Origin: Smallanthus sonchifolius
Taxonomy: Eukaryota > Streptophyta > Magnoliopsida > Asterales > Asteraceae
Assembly (NCBI GenBank): GCA_023525975.1
Contig: CM042020.1
Span: 113,135,207 to 113,199,206, forward strand
DNA length: 64,000 bases
Direction: 5' to 3'
In this document: positions 33,340 to 45,468 of the stretch, one piece after another
Layout: every line of letters begins with the position of its first letter
How positions within the stretch are numbered: the first letter of the stretch is position 1
Notes under the pieces: model-generated
What the model was told of the DNA's origin: nothing
What the model saw: the letters and a program-made list of their open reading frames with translations, nothing else
Databases searched by the model: none
Program-made: the position numbers and the translations under genes

Positions 33340-35670
33340 TTAAAATAAGTAAGTTAGTTATAAACTTAAAAAAAATGATGAGATTTTATTGTTATAAAAG
33401 AAAAATAGTAATAAGGAAATAAATAATAAATAAGCCTTACTTTAAACAAATTAGATAGATGAGCATTGAACCCCATCACTTTGTTAGAACCCTCTCTAAC
33501 TACTTTGAACCCTGTCCCTTTGAACCCCTCCTCATCTCTTGAAGACCAAGCCCCAATTTTGACCATAGAAAGTCAAACCCATTCAAATCATCCTTCAATC
33601 CCTGAAAATCCGAGGTTTCAATCCTCCCAAATCAATCACCAACTAAATTGCAGCCATTTGGAAACTTGTATCTACCTAATCAATTTGGAAATCACAATTT
33701 TAGTACCAAAATTGAGGGTTACGGCCGTTTCTTTTTTTAAGCCCTCAAATCAAGTCCAAATCCCACGATTTTCGTTTAGATTAACAGCTGTTAACGCGTT
33801 CAATCGAGTCCTTTATATTCCCAACCCGTTCACAACTCGTTATCACCCACGAATTCGAAGTTTTCCCTGCTTTCTCTCTCTCTCGATCGCAACCTGCTTA
33901 GGGGATTAAAGCTTGCTCGTTTCAGTCCTATTCCAGGTAATCGAACCCCATCTCATCTTGTTTGATCGTTACCTTTCAAAGCCCCAAAAATTCAGTTTAA
34001 TCCGTGTGTAATCGAGCTGGTTATGGAGGCTAGGGTTTGGGTTCTTGATTTGGGAAGAACGATGGGACTGTTTATCAAATATTAAATGAATCTGTTCTTG
34101 GGAAGGCTTTAAGCCCAGAGCAAGCGGTTAAACTATGTCCCCTCTACGGCTCTGGTCGCGGGTTCAACTACCGGCAGGCCCCTTTGTTTTGTTTCTTTTC
34201 TTGTTTTGATTCCACCTATTTCTCACACACACACTTATATAATTATAAATAACATACTCTTTCTATAAATTTTCAAGAGATTAATATTTACCATTTTTTG
34301 TTCTTATAAAAGTGTGTACTTATATATGTATTGAAATTTTGTGCCTATAAAACTTTTATTACCGCCTAACGAGTCACGAATGGCTTTTGGGAACATCATA
34401 AACTTTCTTTTCGTACCAATAATTAAATGTATGACGAATGTTAGTGCGTATCATAAATCCTATTATTTTATAAATTAATCGAAAGGGATTTATATAAACC
34501 ACTAAAAATGACCTGATCTTCAATACCAATACCATTTTATATAATAAGTTTTATTAAGCGTTTTATTATCATTATTATTATTATTATTATTATTATTTCT
34601 TGCACCAAATAATATGATTTGATATTACGATATCCATATAAATACTATAATGTTCTAACAAGACGAACATTGGGATTACTTATTTTTACAATTTATAGTT
34701 ATTTGATGTCACCTAAAATCTCTTTTATAAATAGAAAGTTATGAAACATTATTTCATGTAACTTGTTTTATATATTTAACTTATTATCATTCGAATATTT
34801 AATATCCTTTCATTCGTTCATTCGTTCCAAATCCTACCTTCCTAAATCGTTTCGTTCCGTCTTTATCCCTTTTAATCATTCCTATATATTAAATAACATA
34901 TCTTATTTAAATTAGAGCGTCATTAAACCGGTTCATCTGTTTTCCCGTTCTTGTTCAAGTTTAGGACCCAATATCAAGGTGAGATTCATAGCCCCCTTTT
35001 CCTTTACTTTTGGGGTGAAACATGTACATATGCTTGATAACTCAAAAATTTTATTTAAACAAATTCTTAAACAAGTAATTACAATTGTATGCTTGATATC
35101 TGATCACTATAACATTAATGCAATCATTAACTGTTTACAAGCCTAAGGGAGTACTAGTATGATCATATAGAGGAAACCGATATAACAACGGCACAATCTT
35201 TGGGATTGTGGACACAATAACATTTCAATGGCACAATCTGAGTGATTGTAGATACAATAACATTTCAACGGCACAATCTTTGGGATTGTGGATGCATATA
35301 ACATTAAGGGTTGATTGCAATAAATTTGGTATTGATATGCTTGCACACTTGTACTAAATTTGTTTCATATCTTTTATGACAATTTATCTTTATAACTTAT
35401 AAAACCTATGTCTCTCACCAACTTATTGTTAACCCATTTTCTTTACATGCTTCAGGAAGTAATAGTTGAGGATGAGGGATCACAAAAGAAAGCTCTTGGA
35501 CTTGGCTAATAAATTGAATAAGAATTTCTCATGATATTTGTTTGATTTGAAACAAGTGTAAACATTTATGAAATTAATATTGTATGTGTTGCCTTACTAA
35601 TTGTCTTTATACCTTGTGCTACGAAATAAATGTGTGACACCTCGCGTTTCCGCCTTGGCGGGGTGTGACA
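33167..35670 (+). repeat. 3' LTR of the gag-only element, 2504 bp
   Basis: Homologous to 28097-30421 over its whole length, with the main difference a 179-bp segment at 34004-34182 absent from the 5' LTR. It ends GGGGTGTGACA followed by the TSD AGAAA. Confidence 0.9.
34004..34182 (+). repeat. Segment present only in the 3' LTR, with tRNA-like A/B boxes
   Basis: Compared with the 5' LTR (AATCC followed directly by TTTGTTTTC), 179 bases intervene. Its end has AGAGCAAGCGGTTAAAC (34117-34133) and GGTCGCGGGTTCAACTACC (34154-34172), like Pol III A and B boxes. It could be an insertion here or a deletion in the 5' LTR. Confidence 0.55.
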
Positions 35671-35675
35671 AGAAA

Positions 35676-36192
35676 GTCCAAGAATCACTTTGATCTTCAA
35701 AGTTCCTTCTATTCTGCTTCGCCATCACTATACAACAAGAATCCACGAAGAACCACTGCATTACCTAAATCCTCTTATTTTCAGTTTAAATTGGTTTGGG
35801 GGTAAAACTAGGGTTTTGAACTCAAAGCGTGGTCTTTTACGTGTAATATGGGGTATAAAGCCCAGATCTAGCTTCATGGAAATTAAACAAATGATTTGGA
35901 CGTAAAAAGTTACAAACTTGGGTTGAAAACTGGCCTATTTGAAGATGATCTTCATCGGACGACACTAATAGTGTCGCCAGCTTCATGGGGCGACACTAAT
36001 CGGGGAACAACCAGGAGTGGCGTCGTCCCCAATGTTTCCACTGATTGGGACATGTGTTTAGTGTCGCCAAAGCCAAATGGCGACACTGATATTGACGATA
36101 CTACAGGGACGGCACTTAATACCATGACACTAAGTCCAGAAAGCAAGTTCTGGAGACACTGTTTAGGCGACACTAGCATAAATGATAGAATT
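35676..36192 (+). repeat. Second segment of the split solo LTR, with GTGTCGCC / GGCGACAC cluster
   Basis: Continues the 27902 LTR after the gag-only element. From 35955 to 36180 it holds several direct and inverted copies of GGCGACACTA / TAGTGTCGCC, beginning shortly after GACGTAAAAAGTTACAAACTTG, the same landmark that precedes the palindrome array in the chromovirus LTRs. Confidence 0.7.
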
Positions 36193-36668
36193 TGTAACAT
36201 CCCGAATAAATAGAAAACAAATAAAAGAAAAGCAAGGTGGGCTTGGCCAAGGTTCGGCCCATGGGCCCGAAATATGAAGGGAAACCCTTACTAATCAACG
36301 CCCTCACCTCAGCCTCTCCTCATTTACCCTCATTTGCGTAAGGCTAGAAAGAGAAAGAGAAAGCTCGGGAGAGAGAAGGCTCGGGGTCAAGCTCAAAGTC
36401 TCAAGGATTGTTGCTCACCATCTCTGGAACGTATAGAAACAAGAAGGAAGCAAAAACATGTAACCATCATGCCAAATCTGAGTTTTTATAACTTTTGGTT
36501 TTCGGGTTAAAAATCAAGTAAAGGTTTAGTTTTTACGTATGATATTCAAAATAGACCACATATTCGTGTTCATGGATAAAAAAGAAACATTTTGAACGTA
36601 AAAAGTTCAAGGCTTGATCGATTATAAATAATTGGCTAGATCTAGGGTTTCTGGTTGGGGAAGAAGAC

Positions 36669-37124
36669 TGACGCATCGAAACTACTAGTTTCGATATAGG
36701 TAAATCCATCGAAACTACCTAGTTTTGATATATGCAGACCCATCAAAACTACATAGTTTCGATATAAACCTATGACCCGAAACTACTAAGATTTTACATA
36801 AGTTACTTATCGAAACTACCATAGTTTCGATATTAACCCATGACCCGAAACTACTAAGATTTTACATAAGTTACTTATCGAAACTACCATAGTTTCGATA
36901 TAAACCCATGACCCGAAACTACTAAGATTTTACATAAGTTACTTATCGAAACTACCATAGTTTCGATATAAACCCATGACCCGAAAGTACTAAGATTTTA
37001 CATAAGTTACTTATCGAAACTATCATAGTTTCGATATAAACCCATGACCCGAAACTACTAAGATTTTACATAAGATACTTATCGAAACTACCATAGTTTC
37101 GATATAAGCCCATGACCCGAAACT
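36669..37124 (+). repeat. ATCGAAACTA / TAGTTTCGAT palindromes and 68-bp tandem array (5' LTR)
   Basis: Starts with three single palindromes, then 68-base units each holding ATCGAAACTA-CCA-TAGTTTCGAT (10-base arms, three-base loop) plus ACCCGAAACTACTAAG. Five ACTAAGATTTTACAT words are present, against four in the 3' LTR. Confidence 0.88.
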
Positions 37125-37414
37125 GCTGTGTTCAAGCATAGTAATGTCTAGTGTCATCTAGGAGCACTACCTTATGTGTATGACTTTATTATACATATTG
37201 TGAGTGACCTTAGTAACGCTCAGTAACCGGCTAAGTGTATTACAAAAACCACTCATCAGGTGAGTTCTTTGTGCCCCGTATGTGTTACGTGCAAATGATT
37301 TTAAATGTTTTGGGGCTAGAGTGTATACATGATATGAATAAATGTTATGTTATGTGTTATATGACAATACATGCGAAATATAAGTATAACAAGTATGTTT
37401 ATAAATAAATAAAT

Positions 37415-37625
37415 AAAAGCATGACATAACGTATAAGAAAGAAATCTTGCTTTATATCTATGTATATATTGCTTTCCAAGTATGAAAAGTATGACATAAC
37501 GTATAAGAAAGAAATATTGCTTTATATCTATGTATATATTGCTTGCAAGTATGAAAAGTATGACATAACGTGTGAGAATGAAATCTTGCTTTATATCCAT
37601 GTATATATTGCTTGTTAAGTATGAA
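37415..37625 (+). repeat. ~67-bp tandem array in chromovirus LTR
   Basis: Three imperfect copies of GTATGAAAAGTATGACATAA...CTTTATATCTATGTATATATTG. Matching array in the 3' LTR at about 44425-44640. Confidence 0.8.
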
Positions 37626-38444
37626 TGAACGTTATGGACGGAAACGGTGATAACGGCTACTTCGGTAGACGGACCACCACTCGACTATTATGCAGCCAGA
37701 AAAGAAAGTCTAGAAAGGCAGACTAAACTAAGGCCACTACGGTGGAGTAAATCCCTAAATCGATGCACAGTTGTACAATTAGTTCAAGTGGAAAATGGAT
37801 GCCTTAGGGCAGACGGGCGAATATGACGGACTACGACGGTAGGACCGTAAAGACGGACGGCCGAAGGTTTGCCGGACGGTTTAAGATATGACAGACGGTT
37901 TCTAGTGCCGGACGGTTAAGTAAATGGGCTACGACTGTAGTTCGAGAATGTTTGTCTTTGTGACTCACTTAAGAAAGTAACGGGTTGATCACCCATATGT
38001 GTATGACCAATGATTGTGCACTAAGAAATAAGCATGTTTATATACGTACTCATTGTGAATGTTATAAGAAATAAGTAAAGTAAAGAGAAAAGAATAAGTA
38101 TATATAATATATATTCATATATATATTTTATGATAAAGTTTATATATGATTGCTTTTAAACTAAAACTCACCAGCATTAGCTGACTTTTAGTATGCACTT
38201 CAGGTAGCAAGAAGAAGGGGCGTGCTAAGGCGTGATGGCTACTCGGCACAACTAACATCCCAATTACTTGAGTTTATGTTAAGACAATGTTTATGTTTAA
38301 ATGTTAAGACTTCCGCTGCTACGTATTTGACTTACTGTACGCTTCTGCTATGTTAAATGAATTAATTTAAAAGTTCAGTATAGATGACTATGTTTATGAG
38401 TAAATCCAACAAGTGAGGTCTCACAGGAAAGGGGCCTTGCAAGT

Positions 38445-38456
38445 TGGCATCAGAGA
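38445..38456 (+). promoter_or_regulatory. Chromovirus primer-binding site
   Basis: TGGCATCAGAGA three bases after the LTR end, one change from the initiator-Met type TGGTATCAGAG. Confidence 0.7.
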
Positions 38457-38796
38457 AATAGTTTGAGAGATTCAGACATCCCTAAATGTCTGGACTCAAG
38501 CTAATAATGGGACCAACGCACAGATGTCAGTCTGGGTAGCCAACGCCAACGCCAAGACAACAAGTAAGTAATAAAGTTAATGCTTGTAGTTAGGGATAGA
38601 TGCCTTAACTTAGAACGCTTAGATGTCAATGTCACAACTGATGTCAAGAGTTTTGAACCCGAAAAGCAAAGCAAATTATTAATCACAAACCGGTCACTAT
38701 AATTAGGAATTTAGCTTGCTCGTACAGTTATAAACTATGATCTAATGGAATGACATTGATGTATACCCATTTACTTATCAGGAAATATAGAAAACT

Positions 38797-39818
38797 ATGG
38801 CTCGTTGAGGAGGAACTGGATGCCGAGGCGGGCGCATTGGCCGAGTCGGTAGACCACCATTGAACCGAAGACGTAATGATGAGGAAAGTATGCATGAGGA
38901 ATGGGAGGAAAGCGTGCACGAAGAACGTACTGAGAGTGTGCATGAAACTATGAAGAAAAAGTTTATGATAGTGATGGGGATGAGGTGACTGTGGCACTGA
39001 ACACCCGAGGGTGTACCTACAAAGGATTCAAGGACGGTGATCCACCTAAGTTTGGCGGGAACAAGGATTCGGTGCCTACGTTTGAATGGATTGAGAGGAT
39101 GAACGGCGTAATCAACATAAGTGAGTGTCGACCTGACCAGGCGGTTAAGTATGTGGCTCACTCTTTCACCAACGAGGCACTGAGTTGGTGGAGAAACATT
39201 CAAAGGACTAAATCGCCAAACGATCTCAAAAGGATGACTTGGAAAGATCTGAAAAAGCTGATAATCCAAAAGTTCTATCCCCAGAAAAAGATAGATTGGG
39301 TGGAGAACAAATTTCTAAACTTCAAGGCTGGCAACAAGACTCATCGTCAGTATACTTCCAGATTCAATGAGCTGGCTCAACTGGTACCCCATTTGGTAGA
39401 GACTAAAGAGCGATTGATCAAGTACTATGTCAAAGGCTTGCCACAAAGGGTCCGTGTACATGTTAAATCCAACCTACCCTCGACCTTCAAGTCGGTAGTG
39501 AATTTGAGTGGAATCGTCTATGACGATTATGCTAATGAGGACCCAGTTCCGGAGGCACCAAAGCGGAAATGGGAAAATCCGTCTAAGGGAAATGAAAGGG
39601 GAACATTTGCAACTGAAGCTAAGAAGCCAAGGACATATGAGTATGAAACATGCACGAAGTGCGGAAGGCAACACCCCGGTGAGTGCAAAGCTGGCTCCAC
39701 AATGTGCTATAAGTGCGGGAGAGCAGGCCACTACTCCAAAGACTGTCTGAGGGACGTCAAGTGCCAAGGATGTGGGCTGTTTGGCCACCTGACGAAGGAT
39801 TGTAGGAAGACCGGATAA
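38797..39818 (+). pseudogene. Chromovirus gag
   Basis: ATG at 38797 (MAR) meets TGA at 38806-38808. The acidic N-terminal region (HEEWEESVHEERTESVHE) shifts frame near 38950, and the core runs from 38985: CTYKGFKDGDPPKFGGNKDS, AVKYVAHSFTNEALSWWRNI and YVKGLPQRVRVHVKSN. Three zinc knuckles follow (CTKCGRQHPGEC, CYKCGRAGHYSKDC, CQGCGLFGHLTKDC). The TAA at 39816-39818 interrupts a frame that continues in phase into protease, so it is a nonsense change in a fused gag-pol. Confidence 0.9.
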
Positions 39819-42800
39819 TCTGGTTCGGGAAAAGAGAAGGAAAGGGAACAGCCAAAGGCTAGGACTCGGGCTTATGCCCTAACCGAGGAAGAAGCGAGAG
39901 GAAACCCTGATGTCGTGTTAGGTACGTTCCTAGTTAATGATGAAAATGTTGCTATTTTATTTGATTCTGGTGCTAGCAAAAGCTTTATATCAAACAACTT
40001 CTCTCGCAAACTAGACTGCTAAATTGATACCATAGTAAAGGCTTTTAGCGTAGAAACCGTCGTGGGTAGAAACTCAGCAGTATTTCAAGTAACTGAGGAT
40101 TGCATGATAGAAATATAGGGCCATAAGTTTTCTTCTAGACTATTCCTTCTAACCTTAGGAGGATTCGATATAGTATTGGGCATGGATTGGTTAGCTGCCA
40201 ACGAAGCCCAAATCATATGTAAATGAAAGATGATACATCTCAAAGCCACTGACGGCAGTCTGATTACGGTATACGGGGATTGGAATTGCACAATGTCGAA
40301 CGTCATCTCGATGATCAAGGCTAAAAGTTACATGAGGCGCGGTTGCGAAGCTTATCTGGCATATGTTCTTGATGATAGAATGAAACCCAAGGAACTCAAA
40401 GATGTGCCCATGGTGTGAAACTTTCCAGAAATGTTCCCAAAGGACCTACCTGGCCTGCCACCTGATCGGGAGATAGAATTTCAGATTGACTTACTGCCAG
40501 GAGCTGAGCCCATTGCCAAAGCACCCTACCGATTGGCTCCGTCAGAAATGAAAGAACTGATGTCTCAATTGGAAAAGCTAATAGAGAAAGGATTTATCAG
40601 GCCAAGCATCTCTCCATGGGGCGCTCCGGTATTATTTGTAAAGAAGAAAGACGGCAGCATGTGCATGTGCATCGACTACCGTGAATTGAACAAACGAATA
40701 GTAAAGAACAAGTACCCACTGCCTAGAATAGACGATCTTTTTGATCAACTACAAGGCGCGAGTTGGTTCTCGAAGATCGATCTTAGGTCGGGTTACCATC
40801 AATTGAAAGTAAGGGAGGAGCATGTACCAAAAACCGCGTTTCGCACACATTATGGACATTAAGAGTTCCTTGTAATGTCCTTCGGACTAACCAGTGCACC
40901 TGCAGCGTTTATGGATCTAATGAATAGAGTGTGCCGACCATTGTTGGATCAGTCAGTAATAGTTTTCATAGATGACATCCTTATCTATTCAAAGAATGAA
41001 GGTTTATCACCACTGTCACCTGAGGGAAGTATTAGAAGTTATGAAGGAGGAAAAGTTGTATGCAAAATTCTCCAAATGCGCGTTCTGGCTCAAGGAAGTC
41101 CAATTCCTAGGTCATGTCATAAACCCAAACGGCATTATGGTGGATCCTGCAAAGATCGAAACAGTAAAAGGTTGGAACATCCCGAAAACGCCAACAAATA
41201 TACGAAGTTTTCTAGGATTGGCAGGATACTATCGGAGATTCATTCAGGATTTCTCAAGAATAGCCTCGCCGCTGACAAAGATGACACGTAAGGAAGTAAA
41301 GTATGAATGGGGTCCAACCCAAAACAACGCATTCGAGGAATTGAAGACACGACTAACCCAAGCTCCAGTCTTGACCTTACCTGAGGGAAACGAGGATTTG
41401 GTAGTCTACTCTGACGCTTCGGGTCAAGGATTGGGTTGAGTACTTATGCAACGAGGAAAGGTAATTGCTTATGACTCGCGACAGTTAAAGATTCACGAAG
41501 TTAACTACCCGACTCATGACATGGAGTTGGCGGCGGTAGTTTTCGTATTAAAGATATGGAGGCACTATTTGTACGGAGTTAAATGCACCATTTACTCCGA
41601 CCACAAGAGCCTGAAGTACTTTTTTGAGCAAAAAGGAATTAAACATGAGACAAAGAAGGTGGTTGGAGCTACTGAAAGACTACGACTATGAAATATTATA
41701 CCATCCAGGAAAGGCAAATGTAGTGGCTGACGCCTTAAGCAGGAAAGAAGAATCAACACCTATTCGAATCAAAGCATGTCAGTTGATTATAACACCGGAT
41801 ATAATGAATGAAATAGCGGAAGCACACGAAGAAGCATTGTTGGAAAGGAATGTGAAACGGGAAAGAATAGTAGGGCAACAGGGTAATCTGGAAACCAACG
41901 TGTACGGTGTACGAACTCCTTGTGGCCAGATGTGGATACCTAGGATTGGTGAACTTAGGGCCAAGATCCTTGATGAGGCCCATAAGTCTCGCTACTCTAT
42001 CCACCCCGGGACGAACAAAATATACCAAGATCTAAAGAAAGAATACCGGTGGCCTGGCATGAAGAACGACGTGACCGAATATGTGGGCAAGTGCCTAACT
42101 TGTTCTCTGGTAAAAGCCGAACACCAGAAACCATGCGGTAAAATACAACCTTTGTCGAAACCGGAATGGAAGTGGGAAGAGATCACCATGGACTTCATTA
42201 CCAAGCTACCGCGAACAGCTAGAGGCAATGATACCATTTGGGTGATCGTCGACCGCTTGACGAAAATTGCTCACTTCTTACCAATACATGAGGCTTCTCC
42301 GTCTGAGAAGTTAGCAGAGATATTCAACAAGGAAATCGTAAGCAGACATGGTATGCCATTAACGATCGTGTCAGACAGGGACACTCGATTCACATCAAGG
42401 TTTTGGAAGAAATTCAACGAATCGATGGGCACTAGGCTAAACATCAGCAAAGCTTACCACCCTCAAACCGATGGTCAATCGGAAAGGACCATTCAGACTT
42501 TGGAGGACATGCTCCGGGCCTGTATCATTGATTTCGGTGGTAGCTGGGACAGCCATTTGCCTTTGGCAGAATTTTCATATAATAACAGCTATCACTCAAC
42601 CATTGGCATGCCGCCATTTGAGATGTTGTATGGAAGAAGATGTAGAACCCCGGTTTGTTGGGAAGAAATTGGGCAGAAAGACTTTGCTAGTCTCGAAGTG
42701 GTCAAAGCTACTTCGGAGAAGTTTGTCCAGATAAAAGCTCGAATGAAAGCCGCTAAAGACAGACAGAAATCATACGCGGATAAGAGAAGAAGAGACTTAG

Positions 42801-43231
42801 AGTTTCAAGTAGGGGACATGGTACTACTGAAAGTGTCACCCTGGAAAAGGATCATCCGATTCAGAAAAAGAGGCAAATTAAGTCCAAGGTTTGTCGGACC
42901 TTTCAAAATCGTAGCAAGAGTTGGTCAGGTTGCTTAAAGACTCGACCTACCCAATGAGCTCAGTGGAATTCACCCTACATTCCACGTATCGCACTTACGC
43001 AAGTGCCTTGCTGACGATACGGCTCACATACCCTATGACGAAATCGAAGTGGATAATAGTTTGAACTATGTAGAGGAACCAATAGCTATTCTCGACCGAG
43101 CCGAGAAACGACTACGTAATAAGTCGATTCCTTTAGTCAAAATACAATGGAAGCACAGGAAAGGATCCAAAGCTACTTGGGAGAAGGAAGACGAGATGAA
43201 AGGACTGTATCCGAAGTTGTTTAACTTGTAG
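39819..43231 (+). pseudogene. Chromovirus pol: protease, RT, RNase H, integrase, chromodomain
   Basis: Protease ILFDSGASKSFIS (39950-39995). RT: WGAPVLFVKKKDGS, YPLPRIDDLFDQL, FSKIDLRSGYHQ and VIVFIDDILIYSKNE (the FIDD catalytic box). RNase H: LVVYSDASGQGLG, ELAAVVFVLKIWRHYL, SDHKSLKYF. Integrase: zinc region HPGTNKIYQDL...CLTC, core MDFITKLP, SDRDTRFT, GQSERTIQ (D, D, E all present), then SPRFVGPFKI. C-terminal chromodomain-like EEPIAILDRAEKRL, VKIQWKHRKGSKATWE. Stops at 40020, 40116, 40224, 40416, 40860, 41437 and 42935; frameshifts near 41003 and 41635. The chromodomain in this group targets integration to particular chromatin (family knowledge). Confidence 0.93.
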
Positions 43232-43244
43232 CAGGTTTTGAGGA

Positions 43245-43270
43245 TGAAACCTCAATAAGGAGGGTAGACT
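43245..43270 (+). promoter_or_regulatory. Polypurine tract region before the chromovirus 3' LTR
   Basis: AAGGAGGGTAGA just upstream of the 3' LTR start; primes plus-strand DNA synthesis in this element class. Confidence 0.7.
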
Positions 43271-45463
43271 TGTAACATCCCGAATAAATAGAAAACAAAT
43301 AACAGAAAAGCAAGGTGGGCTTGGCCAAGGTTCGGCCCATGGGCCCAAAATATGAAGGGAAACCCTTACTAATCAACGCCCTCACCTCAGCCTCTCCTCA
43401 TTTACCCTCATTTGGGCAAGGCTAGAGAGAGAAAGAGAGAGCTCGGGAGAGAGAAGGCTCGAGGTCAAGCTCAAAGTCTTGAGGATTGTTGCTCACCATC
43501 TCTAGAATGTATAGAAACAAGAAGGAAGCAAAAACAGGTAACCATCATGCCAAATCTGAGTTTTTATAACTTTTGGTTTTCGGGTTAAAAATCAAGTAAA
43601 CGTTTAGTTTTTACGTATGATATTCAAAACAGACCACATATTCGTGTTCATGGATGAAAAAGAAACGTTTTGAACGTAAAAAGTTCAAGGCTTGATCGAT
43701 TAGAAATAATTGGCCAGATCTAGGGTTTCTGGTTGGGAAGAAGACTGCCGCATCGAAACTACTAGTTTTGATATAGGTAAATCCATCGAAACTACCTAGT
43801 TTCAATATATGCAGACCCATCGAAACTACATAGTTTCGATATAAATCCATGACCCGAAACTACTAAGATTTTACAAAAGTTACTTATCGAAACTACCATA
43901 GTTTCGATATAAACCCATGACCCGAAACTACTAAGATTTTACATAATTTACTTATCTAAACTACCATAGTTTCGATATAAACCCATGACCCGAAACTACT
44001 AAGATTTTACATAAGTTACTTATCGAAACTATCATAGTTTCGATATAAGCCCATGACCCAAAACTACTAAGATTTTACATAAGATACTTATCGAAACTAC
44101 CATAGTTTCGATATAAGCCCATAACCCGAAACTGCTGGGTTCAAGCATAGTAATGTCTAGTGTTATCTAGGAGCACTACCTTATGTGTATGACTTTATTA
44201 TACATATTGTGAGTGACCTTAGTGACGCTCAGTTACTGGCTAAGTGTATTACAGAAACCACTCATTAGGTGAGTTCTATGTGCCCCCTATGTGTTACGTG
44301 CAAATGATTTTAAATGTTTTGGGGCTGGAGTGTATACATGATATGAATAAATGTTATGTTATATGTTATATGACAATACATGCGAAATATAAGTATAACA
44401 AGTATGTTTATAAATAAAGAAATGAAAGCATGACATAACTTATAAGAAAGAAATATTGCTTTATATCTATGTATATATTGCTTGTCAAGTATGAAAAGTA
44501 TGACATAACGTATAAGAAAGAAATCTTACTTTATATCTATGTATATATTGCTTGCCAAGTATGAAAAGTATGAAATAACGTGTAAGAATGAAATCTTGCT
44601 TTATATCAATGTATATATTGTTTGCTAAGTATGAATGAACGTTATGGACGGAAACGATGATAACGGCTACTTCGCTAGGCGGACGACCACTCGACTATTA
44701 TGCAGCCAGAAAGGAAAGTCTAGAAAGGTAGACTAAACTAAGGCCACTACGATGGAGTAAGTCCCTAAATCGATGCATGACTGTATAATTAGTTCAAGTG
44801 GGAAACGGATGCCTTAGGGCAGACGGGCGAATATGACGGACTACGACGGTAGGACGGTAAAGACGGACGACCGAAGGTTTGCCGGACGGTTTAAGATATG
44901 ACGGACGGTTTCTAGTGCCGGACGGTTAAGTAAATGGGCTACGACGGTAGTTCGAGAACGTTTGTCTTTGTGACTTACGTAAGAATGTAACGGGTTGATC
45001 ACCCATATGTGTATGACCAATGATTATGCACTAAGAAATAAGCATGTATGTATTTATATACTTACTCATTGCGAATGTTATAAGAAATAAGTAGAGTAAA
45101 GAGAAAAAGAATAAGTATTTATAATATATATTCGTATATATATTATATTATAAAGTTTATATCTGATTGCTTTTAAACTAGAACTCACCAGCATTAGCTG
45201 ACTTTTAGTATGCACTTCACGTAGCAAGAAGAAGGGGCGTGCTAAGGCGTGATGGCTACTCGGCACAACTGATATCCCAATTACTTGAGTTTATGTTAAG
45301 ACAATGTTTATGTTTAAATGTTAAGACTTCCGCTGCTACGTTATGTATTTGACTTACTGTACGCTTCTGCTATGTTAAATGAATTAATTTAAAAGTTCAG
45401 TATAGATAACTATGTTTATGAGTAAATCCAACAAGTGAGGTCTCCCGGGAAAGGGGCCTTACA
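43271..45463 (+). repeat. 3' LTR of the chromovirus, 2193 bp
   Basis: Homologous to 36193-38441 throughout, with scattered substitutions and one fewer 68-bp unit (array at about 43830-44125). Ends GGGGCCTTACA then TSD GAATT. Confidence 0.92.
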
Positions 45464-45468
45464 GAATT

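Larger units (their letters stand above)
28097..35670 (+). mobile_element. Gag-only LTR retrotransposon (TR-GAG type), TSD AGAAA
   Basis: Two large LTRs (28097-30421 and 33167-35670) flank a 2.7 kb internal region with a Met-tRNA primer-binding site and a gag gene but no protease, RT, RNase H or integrase. The perfect duplication AGAAA is at 28092-28096 and 35671-35675. This architecture is known as TR-GAG. It must use polymerase and integrase from a relative, probably a gypsy chromovirus-like element judging by gag (inference). Confidence 0.9.
36193..38441 (+). repeat. 5' LTR of the chromovirus, 2249 bp
   Basis: TGTAACATCCCGAATAAATAG at the start, GGGGCCTTGCA at the end. Holds a 68-bp palindromic tandem array (36756-37124, five copies of the ACTAAGATTTTACAT word), a ~67-bp array (37420-37620) and a GACGG-rich block (37840-37920). 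Confidence 0.92.
36193..45463 (+). mobile_element. Ty3/gypsy chromovirus (Tekay/Del-like), degenerate, TSD GAATT
   Basis: LTRs 36193-38441 and 43271-45463; perfect 5-base duplication GAATT (36188-36192 and 45464-45468). PBS TGGCATCAGAGA follows the 5' LTR and a polypurine tract precedes the 3' LTR. Gag with three zinc knuckles, protease, RT, RNase H, integrase and a C-terminal chromodomain are all present in the chromovirus order. Nine in-frame stops and three frameshifts were counted, so it cannot encode working proteins. It sits in the 27902-57256 solo LTR. Confidence 0.93.

Noticed and set aside
36756..37124. Regularly spaced repeats resembling a CRISPR array
   Set aside because: The units are tandem 68-bp LTR repeats without variable spacers, in a plant retrotransposon.
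38797..43231. Chromovirus stops explained only by methyl-C deamination
   Set aside because: Some fit C to T (for example CGA to TGA at 38806), but others such as Tyr to TAA at 40860 and 42935 need transversions, so the damage is mixed.
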